From Methylobacterium sp. E-066 (GTDB lineage: Bacteria > Pseudomonadota > Alphaproteobacteria > Rhizobiales > Beijerinckiaceae), in assembly GCF_022829635.1 (NCBI RefSeq), contig NZ_JAKSYO010000022.1, positions 1 to 64,000 of the forward strand: a stretch of 64,000 nucleotides of DNA, given 5' to 3'. Below, piece by piece: positions 17,093 through 26,095 of the stretch. Position 1 is the stretch's first letter; each line of letters starts with the position of its first letter. The notes beneath the pieces were generated by a model, which was given only the letters and a program-made list of their open reading frames with translations, ran no database searches and was not told the origin of the DNA. The position numbers and the translations under genes were made by a program.

Positions 17093-17765
17093 TTTCGACT
17101 TCGCGTTCCTGAACGAATACGGGCCCGATCTGTGGCGTGGCGTCTGGCTGACGCTCGGCATGACCGCGGCCTCGATCCTGCCCGGCTTCGTGCTGGGCAC
17201 CCTCTGCGCGGTCGGGCGCCTGTACGGCCCGCGCTGGCTTTCCCGGATCACGGTGATCTACGTGGAGGCGATCCGAAACACGCCGCTGGTGATCCAGGTC
17301 TTCTGGCTGTTCTTCGGCCTCGCGGTGCTGCAGGTGCGGATTGGCGCCTTCCCGGCGGCGGTGATCGCCCTCGTCATCAATGTCGGCGCCTACACCGCCG
17401 AGATCATGCGCGCCGGCTTCGAGACGATCCCGAAGGGGCAGGTCGAGGCGGCCTCCTGTCTCGCGCTCACCCGGACCCAGGTGATCTGGGGCATCCAGTT
17501 CCCGCAGGCGGTGGAGCGGGTCTACCCGGCGCTGGTCAGCCAGTTCGTGCTGATGATGCTCGCCACCTCGATCATGTCGCAGATCTCGGCGGAGGAGCTT
17601 ACCGGCGCCGCCTACCAGATCCAGGCCTTCACCTTCCGCGGCTTCGAGGTCTACCTCGTCATCGCCGGGATCTACGTAGTGATGGCGGCCGGCCTGCGCC
17701 TCGTGCTCTTGGGCTGTGCCACCCTGGCCTTCCCGCGGCGGCGCCGCCTCGGCACCCCCCTGTGA
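17082..17765 (+). CDS. Polar-amino-acid-type ABC transporter permease 1
   Basis: A 227-residue inner-membrane permease of the HisM/GlnP type with about five hydrophobic segments. It shows the EAIRNTPLVIQVFWLFFG region characteristic of the family and the ATPase-contact loop with EAASCLALTRTQVIWGIQFP. The ATG at 17082 (MSYDFDFAFLNEYG) starts the conserved part; a longer frame to 17034 has no support. It sits inside the end of the Cys-rich leader frame, so translation may be coupled. It pairs with the second permease seven bases downstream. Although the family is named for amino acids, some members carry organic or sugar acids, which would fit the flanking dehydratases. Confidence 0.88.
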   Translation: MSYDFDFAFLNEYGPDLWRGVWLTLGMTAASILPGFVLGTLCAVGRLYGPRWLSRITVIYVEAIRNTPLVIQVFWLFFGLAVLQVRIGAFPAAVIALVINVGAYTAEIMRAGFETIPKGQVEAASCLALTRTQVIWGIQFPQAVERVYPALVSQFVLMMLATSIMSQISAEELTGAAYQIQAFTFRGFEVYLVIAGIYVVMAAGLRLVLLGCATLAFPRRRRLGTPL

Positions 17766-17772
17766 GGCCGGC

Positions 17773-18450
17773 ATGAGCATCCTCGGCCTCCCGCTCGGCC
17801 TGACGCCGGACCAGTTCCTCTTCATCCTCCGGGGGGCCGGCTGGACCCTCGTCCTGTCGCTCTTCGGCTTCGTCGGCGGCACCGTGCTCGGCCTGCCGCT
17901 GGCGCTCGCCCGGGCGGCGCGGAAGGGAGGCCTTGGCTCCTGGCTCCTGCGGCAGGGCGCGGGCGCCTATGTCGCCCTCGTCCAGGGCATCCCCCTGCCG
18001 GTGATCATGTTCGTCGTCTATTTCGGCGTCAGCATCGGCGGGTTCGAGGTGCCGGCCCTCGTGGCGGCGGGGATCGCCATGACCCTGTGGTCGGCGGCCT
18101 ATCTCGGCGAGATCTGGCGGGGCTGCATCCAGGCGGTGCCCCGCACGCAGTGGGAGGCGGCCGAGTGCCTCGCCCTCACGCCGGCCCAGCGCTTCGTCCA
18201 CGTCATCCTGCCCCAGGCGATGCGGGTCGCGGTGCCGCCGACCGTCGGCTTCCTGGTGCAGATCGTCAAGAACACGTCCTATTCGGTCGTGATCGGCTTC
18301 TTCGACCTGACCTATTCGGCGAAGGTCATCAACAACGCCACGTACAAGCCGTTTCAGGTCTTCACCATCGCGGCGCTGATCTACTTCTTGATTTGCTATC
18401 CGATGTCGGTGGCGAGCCGCCGCTTCGAGGCGCGGATGCGCCGGGCCTGA
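17773..18450 (+). CDS. Polar-amino-acid-type ABC transporter permease 2
   Basis: A 225-residue inner-membrane protein, partner of the preceding permease. It has about five hydrophobic segments, a family-typical ALVQGIPLPVIMFVVYFG segment and an EAA loop (QWEAAECLALTPAQRFVHVI). ATG 17773 is chosen because it follows the preceding stop by seven bases and opens the conserved part. Together the two permeases would form the heterodimeric channel energised by the ATPase encoded next. Nothing in the sequence specifies the solute. Confidence 0.88.
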   Translation: MSILGLPLGLTPDQFLFILRGAGWTLVLSLFGFVGGTVLGLPLALARAARKGGLGSWLLRQGAGAYVALVQGIPLPVIMFVVYFGVSIGGFEVPALVAAGIAMTLWSAAYLGEIWRGCIQAVPRTQWEAAECLALTPAQRFVHVILPQAMRVAVPPTVGFLVQIVKNTSYSVVIGFFDLTYSAKVINNATYKPFQVFTIAALIYFLICYPMSVASRRFEARMRRA

Positions 18451-18463
18451 CAGGAGACGAGGG

Positions 18464-19261
18464 ATGCGAGCGGAGACAGACGGCATGACGATCGCCGACC
18501 CGCGCCCGGCCACGCCGGCCGCACCGCCGGAGCGGGAGACGATGGTCCGCTTCGAGGACGTGCGGAAGGCCTTCGGCACCGTCGAGGTGCTGCGCGGCAT
18601 CACCGTCGACGTGCACCGGGGCGACGTGACCGTGCTCGTCGGGCGCTCGGGCTCGGGCAAGAGCACGGCGCTGCGCTGCATCAACGGGCTGGAAGCCATC
18701 AACGGCGGGCGGCTCACGGTCTGCGGCCGCCGGCTGCACGAGCCCGGCACCGACCTGCGGAGCCTGCGCCAGGACGTCGGCATCGTCTTCCAGAGCTACA
18801 ACCTGTTTCCGCACCTCACCGTGGCGCAGAACGTGATGCTCGCCCCGCGCAAGGTGAAGCGCCTCGGGCTGAGCGAGGCGAGGGAGCTCGCCCGCGAGGT
18901 GCTGCACAAGGTCGGGCTCGCCGACAAGGCCGAGGCCTACCCGGAGCAACTCTCGGGGGGCCAGCAGCAGCGGGTCGCCATCGCCCGCTCGCTGGCCATG
19001 CAGCCGCGCCTGATCCTGTTCGACGAGGTGACCTCGGCCCTCGATCCCGAGCTGACCGGCGAGGTGCTGCGGGTGATCGAGGGGCTGGCGAAGGCCGGCA
19101 TGACCATGGTCCTCGTCACCCACGAGATGGGCTTCGCCCGCTCCGTCGCCGACCAGTTGGTGTTCATGCACAAGGGCACCGTCTGGGAGAAGGGCTCGCG
19201 GGATATCCTGCGCGACCCCGCCACGCCCGAGCTGCGCCAGTTCGTCGGCAACGGCCTCTGA
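18464..19261 (+). CDS. ABC transporter ATP-binding protein (GlnQ/HisP type)
   Basis: A 265-residue ATPase with all nucleotide-binding motifs: Walker A GRSGSGKST, Q-loop FQSYNLFPHLT, signature LSGGQQQRVAIARSLA, Walker B LILFDEVTSALDP and H-loop VTHEMGFARSVAD. It is of the polar amino acid uptake subgroup. The ATG at 18464 follows an AGGAGACGAGGG site; MTIADP eight codons in is an alternative. It is the third gene of the transporter operon, 13 bases after permease 2 and 60 before the binding protein. Confidence 0.92.
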   Translation: MRAETDGMTIADPRPATPAAPPERETMVRFEDVRKAFGTVEVLRGITVDVHRGDVTVLVGRSGSGKSTALRCINGLEAINGGRLTVCGRRLHEPGTDLRSLRQDVGIVFQSYNLFPHLTVAQNVMLAPRKVKRLGLSEARELAREVLHKVGLADKAEAYPEQLSGGQQQRVAIARSLAMQPRLILFDEVTSALDPELTGEVLRVIEGLAKAGMTMVLVTHEMGFARSVADQLVFMHKGTVWEKGSRDILRDPATPELRQFVGNGL

Positions 19262-19321
19262 ACTCAACCCCCACGAGAGCCGCCCCGAGGCGGCCGGACA
19301 CCCCCCCCGGAGGAGACCCCC

Positions 19322-20125
19322 ATGATCAAGACCCACGCCACCCGCCGCCTCGCGCTCGCGATCGGCCTCGCCGCCCTCATGCCCGCCGCCGCGCAGGCGG
19401 CCGACACCCTCGATACGATCAAGCAGCGCGGCAAGATCCTCGTCGCAATCGATGTCAGCCACCCGCCCTACGGGATGCTCGACGGCAAGGCGCAGGAGAC
19501 CGGTTCCGACGTCGACACCGCCAAGCTGCTCGCAAAGGACCTCGGTGTCGCCCTGGAGATCGTCCCGGTCTCTGGCGCGAACCGGGTGCCGTTCCTCCTT
19601 TCGGGCAAGGCCGACATCGTGATCGCCTCCTTCTCGATCACCGAGGAGCGCAAGCGCGTCGTAGAGTACTCGAAGCCCTACGGCGTCATCCCCGTCGTGA
19701 TCGCCGCCCCCGAGGGCGAGGCCATCGCCAAGCCCGAGGATCTGGCCGGTAAGACAGTGGCAGTCGCCCGCGGTACCACCGCCGACATCGAGCTCACGAA
19801 GGCACTGAAGCCGATCTCCGGCGCCACCATCGTGCGCTACGAGGACGAGGCGACCACCAACACGGCGGTGGCCACCGGCCAGCAATCGATCCTCGCGGCG
19901 GCGCTATCCACCGCCAACAGCGTGCGCGATGCCAACCCGGCCAAGAAGCTCGCGGTCAAAATCACCATGAACGCCTACCCGATGGCCGTCGGCCTGCGGA
20001 AGAAGGACACGGAGCTGAAGGCCTGGGTCGACGGCTGGGTAGATACCAACCTGAAGAATAGGAAGCTGAATGATATCTACCAGAAATACTTCGGCCAATC
20101 GCTTCCGCTTGAGATGACGAACTGA
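19322..20125 (+). CDS. Periplasmic solute-binding protein, polar-amino-acid type
   Basis: A 267-residue protein with a signal peptide ending near AQA at 24-26 and an SBP family 3 fold (ILVAIDVSHPPYGMLDGKA, GSDVDTAKLLAKDLG, FSITEERKRVVEYSKPY). It would capture the solute and deliver it to the two permeases encoded upstream. A GGAGGAG site precedes the ATG. In place of the amino-acid-carboxylate motif YxPF it has HPPYGM, so ligand class cannot be fixed. It is probably the most abundant product of the operon. The dehydratase-like gene follows after 80 bases. Confidence 0.9.
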   Translation: MIKTHATRRLALAIGLAALMPAAAQAADTLDTIKQRGKILVAIDVSHPPYGMLDGKAQETGSDVDTAKLLAKDLGVALEIVPVSGANRVPFLLSGKADIVIASFSITEERKRVVEYSKPYGVIPVVIAAPEGEAIAKPEDLAGKTVAVARGTTADIELTKALKPISGATIVRYEDEATTNTAVATGQQSILAAALSTANSVRDANPAKKLAVKITMNAYPMAVGLRKKDTELKAWVDGWVDTNLKNRKLNDIYQKYFGQSLPLEMTN

Positions 20126-20205
20126 CTAAGACTGAAATCAAGCCCCGAATGGCATGACGCACTTCGGGCTAACTTAGACAAGATACTGTTGCGAGGACGC
20201 TTCGC

Positions 20206-21123
20206 ATGACGGCCCCCTACCACGGCGTGTTTCCGGTGGCCCCAACGGTGTTCGACGCCTCCGGCGCTCTCGACCTCGACGGACAGCGCCGGGCGATCGA
20301 TTTCATGATCGATGCCGGCAGCCACGGCATCTGCATCCTGGCGAACTTCTCTGAGCAGTTCGTGCTCGCCGATGACGAGCGCGAGCGCGTGATGCACGCC
20401 GTGCTGGAGCATGTGGCCGGCCGCGTGCCGGTGATCGTCACCACCACGCACTTCGCCACGCAGGTCTGCGCCGAGCGCTCGCGGCGGGCGCAGGACGCCG
20501 GGGCCGCCATGGTGATGGTTATGCCGCCCTATCACGGCGCCACGATCCGCGTGCCCGAGCTCGGCATCTACGACTTCTTCCGCGCGGTCTCCGATGCGAT
20601 CTCCATCCCGATCATGATCCAGGACGCGCCGGTTGCGGGCACGCCGCTCTCGGCCGCGTTCCTCGCGCGCATGGCCCGGGAGATCGCCAACATCGCCTAC
20701 TTCAAGATCGAGACCGCCCAGGCGGCCGCGAAGCTGCGCGAGCTGATCGCGCTCGGAGGCGACGCCATCATCGGCCCCTGGGACGGCGAGGAGGCGATCA
20801 CCCTGCTGGCCGACCTCGATGCCGGCGCCACCGGGGCGATGACCGGCGGCGCCTATCCGGACGGGATCCGCCAGATCACCGACGCCTACGCGGTCGGTCG
20901 CCGGGAGGAAGCGCTGGACGCCTACGCGCGCTGGCTGCCGCTGATCAACTACGAGAACCGGCAATGCGGGCTGCTTGCCTGCAAGGCGCTGATGCAGGAG
21001 GGCGGGGTGATCGCCCACGAGACCGCGCGCCTGCCGATCCAGCCCCTCCACCCCGCCACCCGTGCCGGCCTGATCGAGCTCGCCCGGCGGAACGACGCGC
21101 TGGTGCTGCGCTGGGGGCGGTGA
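20206..21123 (+). CDS. DapA-superfamily dehydratase, similar to 2-keto-3-deoxy-L-arabonate dehydratase
   Basis: A 305-residue TIM-barrel enzyme of the dihydrodipicolinate synthase superfamily. The Schiff-base lysine lies in AYFKIETAQAA. The sequence around GICILANFSEQFVLADDERE, VTTTHFATQVCAERSRRAQ and the ending YENRQCGLLACKAL is very like the 2-keto-3-deoxy-arabonate dehydratases (AraD) of Azospirillum-type pentose oxidation as I remember them. That enzyme gives alpha-ketoglutarate semialdehyde. Together with the divergent UxaA-family dehydratase, two successive dehydrations of a sugar acid are suggested. It ends the transporter operon. The exact substrate is inferred. Confidence 0.8.
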   Translation: MTAPYHGVFPVAPTVFDASGALDLDGQRRAIDFMIDAGSHGICILANFSEQFVLADDERERVMHAVLEHVAGRVPVIVTTTHFATQVCAERSRRAQDAGAAMVMVMPPYHGATIRVPELGIYDFFRAVSDAISIPIMIQDAPVAGTPLSAAFLARMAREIANIAYFKIETAQAAAKLRELIALGGDAIIGPWDGEEAITLLADLDAGATGAMTGGAYPDGIRQITDAYAVGRREEALDAYARWLPLINYENRQCGLLACKALMQEGGVIAHETARLPIQPLHPATRAGLIELARRNDALVLRWGR

Positions 21124-21439
21124 CTCCGTTCGCATGGCGAGTCGCCGATCAGGTCTCACGGCGATCCTCCGCAACGTTCCGCGTGCCGACCTTTTGCGAT
21201 TGGTTCGGCATCACCGTTGTTACGGTGAACGTCCACTACGGAGCCATGTCCGGCGCTTCCTGGATGACCAGATCGAGTGCATCGCCGCTATCGTAGCAGC
21301 GGAACATACGTCCGCTTTCGGGATCCACACAGCAGCGTGGAAATGACTGCATCGGGTCGATTGCGGATTGGCCGCTTAGGTCGCTTGGAGGCGGTCCGCT
21401 CCCGACAGGCGAGCAACGGAAGCGAACCGGACGGCCCGG
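21124..21439. other. Intergenic stretch, no gene recognised
   Basis: Between the converging dehydratase-like and VOC genes. A 70-codon frame at 21134-21346 lacks a ribosome site and recognisable product. Confidence 0.4.
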
Positions 21440-21835
21440 TCAGGCGGTAGCTTCTGCGCTCCGGAGCTGGGTCTGCGTAGCGACTTCGACGAAATAGCCG
21501 CCTTTAGCTTTGAAGTAGAACGTCCAAGCGCCGTGATAGTCGCGCGGCTCTGGCACGTCCCAGCCGCCGGCCTTCAGGCGTGCGTTCAGCGCGTCAACCT
21601 GTTCCCGATTTTCTTGGATGAAGCCAATGTGGTGGACGTCGCTATCCTCAGGGTAAACAAAGCTGCCCCGCTTTTTCGCGAAGTCGTTTAGAACCAGTAG
21701 CATGCCGCCATCATCTTGCAGGACGGCGAGTGTCTTTCCGCGCATCACCGTGGTGCGAAGACCGAAGTAGGTTTCGAACATCGCTACGTCAGCAGGAACG
21801 TCGATGCTGGTGAGATTGATGTGGTTGAGCTTCAC
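21440..21835 (-). CDS. VOC-family (glyoxalase/dioxygenase-fold) protein
   Basis: A 131-residue single-module vicinal-oxygen-chelate protein. The metal-ligand positions of the fold are visible as His in KLNHINLTSIDV at the start, His in DVHHIGFIQEN in the middle and Glu in GGYFVEVATQ at the end. The GTG at 21835 has GGAAAGG eight bases upstream; the in-frame GTG at 21844 would overlap that site. The fold serves glyoxalases, fosfomycin-resistance enzymes and ring-cleaving dioxygenases, so no reaction is assigned. It stands alone on its strand. Confidence 0.75.
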   Translation of the reverse strand: MKLNHINLTSIDVPADVAMFETYFGLRTTVMRGKTLAVLQDDGGMLLVLNDFAKKRGSFVYPEDSDVHHIGFIQENREQVDALNARLKAGGWDVPEPRDYHGAWTFYFKAKGGYFVEVATQTQLRSAEATA

Positions 21836-22094
21836 TGGACACACCTTTCCTGTTCATCGGAAAGGACGCGCTGGTAGTCGACCGCTGACGGCGGCCGCCA
21901 TGTACGAGCGCTGAGCCACCCGGACTACCGACCGGGTTGTGACTTCTACACGTCCGAGGCTTGGGTACGCAGCGCTCGATAGCCTGTCAACGAACACGCC
22001 TGACCAGAGGGCTGAAACGAGGATGCTTGTCCGCTTTGGAGGCGCCGGCCAAACGCTGCGGACGGCTGACTTGGGTCGATAAGAGATCGTCCGC

Positions 22095-22260
22095 TTTTCC
22101 GGCCGCCGATCTCCGAAGCAGACTTGCGGCTTTCGGCCAGACTACGCCATGCCGGATCCCCGATGGGCGCAAAACCGGTCGTTCGCCTTTGCGCCCATTG
22201 CGGCCATTCAGCGGGCTTTCAAGACGTACAATAAGCGGACGCTGCCGAGTGCGCTCGACC
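22095..22260. repeat. Dispersed intergenic repeat, copy B (within gap 21836-22479)
   Basis: Starting at 22110 (ctccgaagcagacttgcggc) it parallels copy A through the catgccggat and gcaaaaccgg segments to the cgcccatt segment near 22197. The flanking gap has no recognised gene, and its last 100 bases are AT-rich. Confidence 0.6.
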
Positions 22261-22479
22261 ATTCGCATTAGATGCCTAATATGGAGCGGACACGTAGACG
22301 ACGTCCGTTTCAACGGCTTGCCGCCCGCAAGACGACCGGCAGAAACCCACCGTGAACGGTCATACAGCTGCCTCAAATCGTTGCGTACGAAAAACGAACT
22401 AAAACTAACGTAGAAAAATTTCTAGAAAGTCTGTCTAAACCTCAAAATAGCAAAAGCTTATTGATTTCAGCTAATTAGG

Positions 22480-23379
22480 TCAGATCTCGTCGAACAAACT
22501 GTGCTCACCTCTTGGAGAATGTCCAAACAGGGCCTTGTAGGCGCGACTGAAGGCGGCCTCCGATTCATAGCCGATGCGCTGCCCTACCTCGCCGATCCGG
22601 GCTTCTCCTCGTGCGAGCATCTCCCGGGCGAGATTAAGCCGCCATTCGTTCTGGTAGCGCAATGGTGAAAGGCCGACGAGTTGAGTAAACCGTTCTGAAA
22701 AATTTGAGCGCGACATACCCGCAATGTCAGCCAGCGCTTCAACGCTCCACATCTGCAGCGGCTCCTGATGCAGGACTTTGAGCGCACGGGCCACGCGCGC
22801 ATCAGCGAGTCCGCCCAACCATCCGGATGATGGACCAAGATGAACCCAGGTCCGCAACGTGCGGATGATGAGCACATCGATAATCTTCGAGATCATCAAT
22901 GCCGCGCCGGGCTGGGTATCTGTCGTTTCAATCATCAGAAAATGCAGGATCCCATCCAACCATCCTTCGCCATCGGCGTGGGGGATATGGATGCGCTGAG
23001 GCAGAGCAGAAATCATGCTCCGCAAGCTGTAAGGATCGAACCAGAATCGGCAGATCACAACTTTCGCGTCCTGCGCGGCAGTCAAACGTATGTTGCCCAA
23101 ACCATGAGGCAGTAGCATGAGGTCTCCCATCTCAACCAGCATGGAATGCGAGTCCTCGGGAGCTGCGCATTGAAAGGCGCCTTCGGTGACGATGAAGGCG
23201 TGCGCAATGCTTGGATTCAGAGCGACCTGCCCGCCTGCCGGAATCGCATCGGCATACACGCCATCACCGGTGAGGCGGACCTGCGCCAACACGTGTGACA
23301 GCAAATCGCCGGACGCCGCACCACGGGCGGCGTCATCCGGAGGAACGGTCAAGTTTTCTCGTGTTTCAGTTATGGCCAT
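22480..23379 (-). CDS. AraC-family transcriptional regulator (cupin type)
   Basis: A 299-residue regulator with an N-terminal cupin effector domain (about 30-200, including MLVEMGDLMLLPHGLGN) and a C-terminal AraC helix-turn-helix pair (ADIAGMSRSNFSERFTQLVG and GYESEAAFSRAYKALFGHSP). The ATG at 23379 opens the frame. It diverges from the membrane-protein gene at 23537 with 157 bases between; regulators of this layout commonly control the divergent gene. The inducer is unknown. Confidence 0.88.
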   Translation of the reverse strand: MAITETRENLTVPPDDAARGAASGDLLSHVLAQVRLTGDGVYADAIPAGGQVALNPSIAHAFIVTEGAFQCAAPEDSHSMLVEMGDLMLLPHGLGNIRLTAAQDAKVVICRFWFDPYSLRSMISALPQRIHIPHADGEGWLDGILHFLMIETTDTQPGAALMISKIIDVLIIRTLRTWVHLGPSSGWLGGLADARVARALKVLHQEPLQMWSVEALADIAGMSRSNFSERFTQLVGLSPLRYQNEWRLNLAREMLARGEARIGEVGQRIGYESEAAFSRAYKALFGHSPRGEHSLFDEI

Positions 23380-23536
23380 CCCGGCGGTCCCGTCCCTACA
23401 AGGTTGAGCAGCAAAACGATCTCACTGCGTCGCTAAAGCCCAAATTTAATCCAGAAACTTATCTCGAAGACAGCCAAGGCGAGGATTTTTGACAGTCCGA
23501 CTGATCGAGATAGGAATCAATACAAAGGACAACGAA

Positions 23537-24100
23537 ATGCAAGAAACGGCCTCTTCGGAGTGGTTGCGAACCTATTACTTCACGCGGGCCGCGGTTGCCG
23601 CGGCCTGGGTCGGTGCCGCACTGACCATCGGCAAAAGCATGCCGCCCGTCTCGATCGCGCTCCTGATCGCCTATCCGGCATGGGATGCCGCCGCCAACCT
23701 GATCGACGCTCGCCGAAGTGGCGGCCTCAAAGCTAATCCCAGCCAGCAGCTCAACTTCCTGGTCAGTTTGCTGACGACCGCTGCAGTGATCTGGTCCGTT
23801 GGCTACAGCTCCCATACCGTGCTGGTGGTGTTCGGTGTTTGGGCCACGCTGTCTGGCCTCCTGCAACTCGCTACTGGTGTACGGCGCTGGCGGACGGGTG
23901 CCCAGTGGGCCATGGTCCTGAGCGGGGCGCAGTCAGCCCTGGCTGGCGGCTTCATCATCAAGCGCGCAGCTGACATCGCGGCCCCCGCAGCCTCGGATAT
24001 TGCAGCGTACGCCACCTTCGGCGGGTTCTACTTCCTTGTCTCGGCAATCTGGCTGACGGTGCTGATGGCGCGCAGCTCCTCGACCGAGCGTACAGCCTGA
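23537..24100 (+). CDS. DUF308-like multi-pass membrane protein
   Basis: A 187-residue hydrophobic protein with about five to six membrane segments (for example AAVAAAWVGAALTIGKSM, PSQQLNFLVSLLTTAA and ISDIAAYATFGG-like stretches). Its organisation resembles DUF308/HdeD-like proteins, whose function is mostly unknown. ATG 23537 is preferred because AAAGGA lies about ten bases upstream; an earlier frame start at 23489 lacks a site. It is probably the target of the divergent AraC regulator. Confidence 0.7.
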   Translation: MQETASSEWLRTYYFTRAAVAAAWVGAALTIGKSMPPVSIALLIAYPAWDAAANLIDARRSGGLKANPSQQLNFLVSLLTTAAVIWSVGYSSHTVLVVFGVWATLSGLLQLATGVRRWRTGAQWAMVLSGAQSALAGGFIIKRAADIAAPAASDIAAYATFGGFYFLVSAIWLTVLMARSSSTERTA

Positions 24101-24188
24101 GCAGATCCGCTTCCGGTGCTCCGCGCCTGGTAATCGGGTGCGCAGCACGTCCTCCCTTCGCCGCGATGGAAGCTAAAGGCGTGCTTCG

Positions 24189-24983
24189 ATGCCTGAGTCT
24201 GCGCCGATCCAAACCCATAAAAGTCCGTGCGAGGCCTATCTACATGTGCTGCACGCCCTCATCCTCCGTGACATGCGCACACGCTTTGGCGCCTCACTCT
24301 GGGGCTACGGTGTCGTCGTGCTTTGGCCTTGCGTGCATGTCTTCGCGCTGATCACAATTTACACTTTCCAGAAGATCGCCGCGCCGCTTGGCGGCGACAG
24401 GGCTCTATTCTTCGCATCTGGCGCAGTTCCAGTTCTAGTCTTTCAATACGTATCCCGTGAGGTCATGAAGTCGGTCATTATGAACCGGCCGCTGACGTAT
24501 TATCCGCAGGTCAAACTGTTCGATCTGATATTCTCTCGTGTACTGGTCGAGATCGTGACCGGCTTCCTGGCATTGATCGTGGTCATGTCCGTCTTGACCA
24601 TCATCGGCGTCGACCCGGTTCCTGCAGACCCTATCACTGCAGTCTGCGGTTATGCTGCCGCCATCATGCTCGGCATCGGCGTTGGCACGATCAACGTCGC
24701 CATCATCGGGTTCTTCCCTGGCTGGTTGATCGGCTATGCCCTGTTCAGCATCCTTCTCTACGTTTCCAGCGGCGTCATATTCCTGCCAAGCTTCCTACCT
24801 GAACAAATCTATAACTGGCTAAAGTACAACCCCGCTTTGCAGGTGTCCGAGTGGGTGAGGTCAGCTTACTACCCGGATGCTGGCTTGCAGGTCGATTATC
24901 TCTATGTCGTTGCGTTCGGCTTGACGTGCGTGAGTGTCGGCCTGTTGTTGGTCAAGCACGTCGTGTCGAAACTGCAAGGCTGA
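24189..24983 (+). CDS. ABC-2-type permease (polysaccharide export KpsM/RfbA-like), orphan
   Basis: A 264-residue inner-membrane protein with about six hydrophobic segments. Typical features of capsule/O-antigen export permeases are the N-terminal LILRDMRTRFGASLWGY helix and the C-terminal FLPEQIYNWLKYNPALQVSE loop. Such permeases work with an ATPase of the KpsT type and export-partner proteins. No ATPase, glycosyltransferase or outer-membrane gene is adjacent, so it is orphaned here; partners could be elsewhere. It has somewhat lower GC than its neighbours. Confidence 0.82.
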   Translation: MPESAPIQTHKSPCEAYLHVLHALILRDMRTRFGASLWGYGVVVLWPCVHVFALITIYTFQKIAAPLGGDRALFFASGAVPVLVFQYVSREVMKSVIMNRPLTYYPQVKLFDLIFSRVLVEIVTGFLALIVVMSVLTIIGVDPVPADPITAVCGYAAAIMLGIGVGTINVAIIGFFPGWLIGYALFSILLYVSSGVIFLPSFLPEQIYNWLKYNPALQVSEWVRSAYYPDAGLQVDYLYVVAFGLTCVSVGLLLVKHVVSKLQG

Positions 24984-25495
24984 GCGCCAAAAGGCATACG
25001 TGCGTGGTCCCTGGATCGCGTCGACACGTTCGAATTCGTTGCTATACCGGCTTCGGTTATTGCTCAAAGGGCGCGTTCGCTTTCGCGTTCAAGCGCACGT
25101 TCAGTTGTACGCCTCGCGAGGTCGAATGAACGCCGCGTTCGCGGCTGACCGACAGAAATCGCTGCGCAATTATCGTCCGATCGGGCGCTTGGCCGTCAGA
25201 ATGCTAGTTGAACGCGAGCCTGCCTTCGGAAAATGCGCGGTGAAGCTGCTACGGCGAAGTTGAGGCGGCAGGGGCTCGACTCCTTGTGCGGCGCTCCTGT
25301 TCAGAAGCGGCCATTCCGCTTACGGCCAGCATCTGCTGCGGCGTTCGCTCGTCTGAACGTCTCAGATGGGTGGATTTGCGACGGTCCGCTTTCTGGCAGT
25401 AGATGCATCGAAGCAAACATAGCCGCAGGGACCGCTCTCGAAAGTTCCCCACGTCCGGTTCGAGGCTCGTCGCTCTGGACCAAAGCCGATCCGCG
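24984..25495. repeat. Intergenic stretch with degenerate dispersed-repeat copies
   Basis: Bases 25300-25340 (cagaagcggccattccgctt) and 25365-25425 (ggtggatttgcgacggtccg, then atgcatcgaagcaaacat) resemble copies elsewhere in the window. No gene was recognised. Confidence 0.5.
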
Positions 25496-26020
25496 TTAGT
25501 CTCGGCGAGTGAGACGCTCCCAGTTACCGTGAGCAAGCTTTACCCTGTCGGCGTCGTCGAGCGGGAGCCGGGCGAGGTATCCTCGGGCCTCTCGGCTGGG
25601 GCGGTACTGGTAGGGATAGTCCGTGGAAAACAGGACGCGATCCAAGCCTACGATCTCGACGCATCGCAGGAAGTAATCAAGGCTGAACATCCCGCTCGCT
25701 GTGACGTAGAGGTTGTCACGCACGTAGTCGGCGACCGGTCGGTCGAGCTTGGCCACGCGCTGGAGCGCGGCCAAGCGCTCCAGATAGAACAGGACCACCT
25801 CACCCCAGTGCCCGAGGATGACTTGGAGGCCGGGGTGGCGGTCGAACGTGCCCGCCAGGACGAGGCGCTCGAACTGAAGCCCGGCCTCGTAGTGCCAGCC
25901 GAGCCCGTAGGCGGCGAGCGCGAGGTCGACGAGGGCGTCACCAAGAACGCGCCGCATCATCTCGCCGACCATGGCCGAGACGTAGACGGCTTCGGCGCGA
26001 CCCTGCTCGGGGTCGCTCAT
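25496..26020 (-). pseudogene. Amidohydrolase (ACMSD/decarboxylase-like) C-terminal fragment
   Basis: The last 135 residues match the C-terminal half of amidohydrolase-2 family enzymes (GLQFERLVLAGTFDRHPG, VILGHWGE with the metal/active-site His, and VLFSTDYPYQY with the catalytic Asp). Family members have about 300-350 residues and begin with a metal-binding HxH strand; that half is missing. The first 36 residues of the open frame do not look homologous. The gene is therefore truncated at its 5' end, near 25915. No upstream remainder was found in the next kilobase. Confidence 0.7.
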
Positions 26021-26095
26021 CCTGTGCCTTTGTTGCGCTGAGCCCCCCTCGGAGCCGACGGGGGACCCCTCCTATCCCGCGATCGGCGAGCCAGC

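Noticed and set aside
21134..21346. Possible transposase remnant in the 21.1-21.4 kb gap
   Set aside because: No DDE or other transposase motif could be found and there are no terminal repeats.
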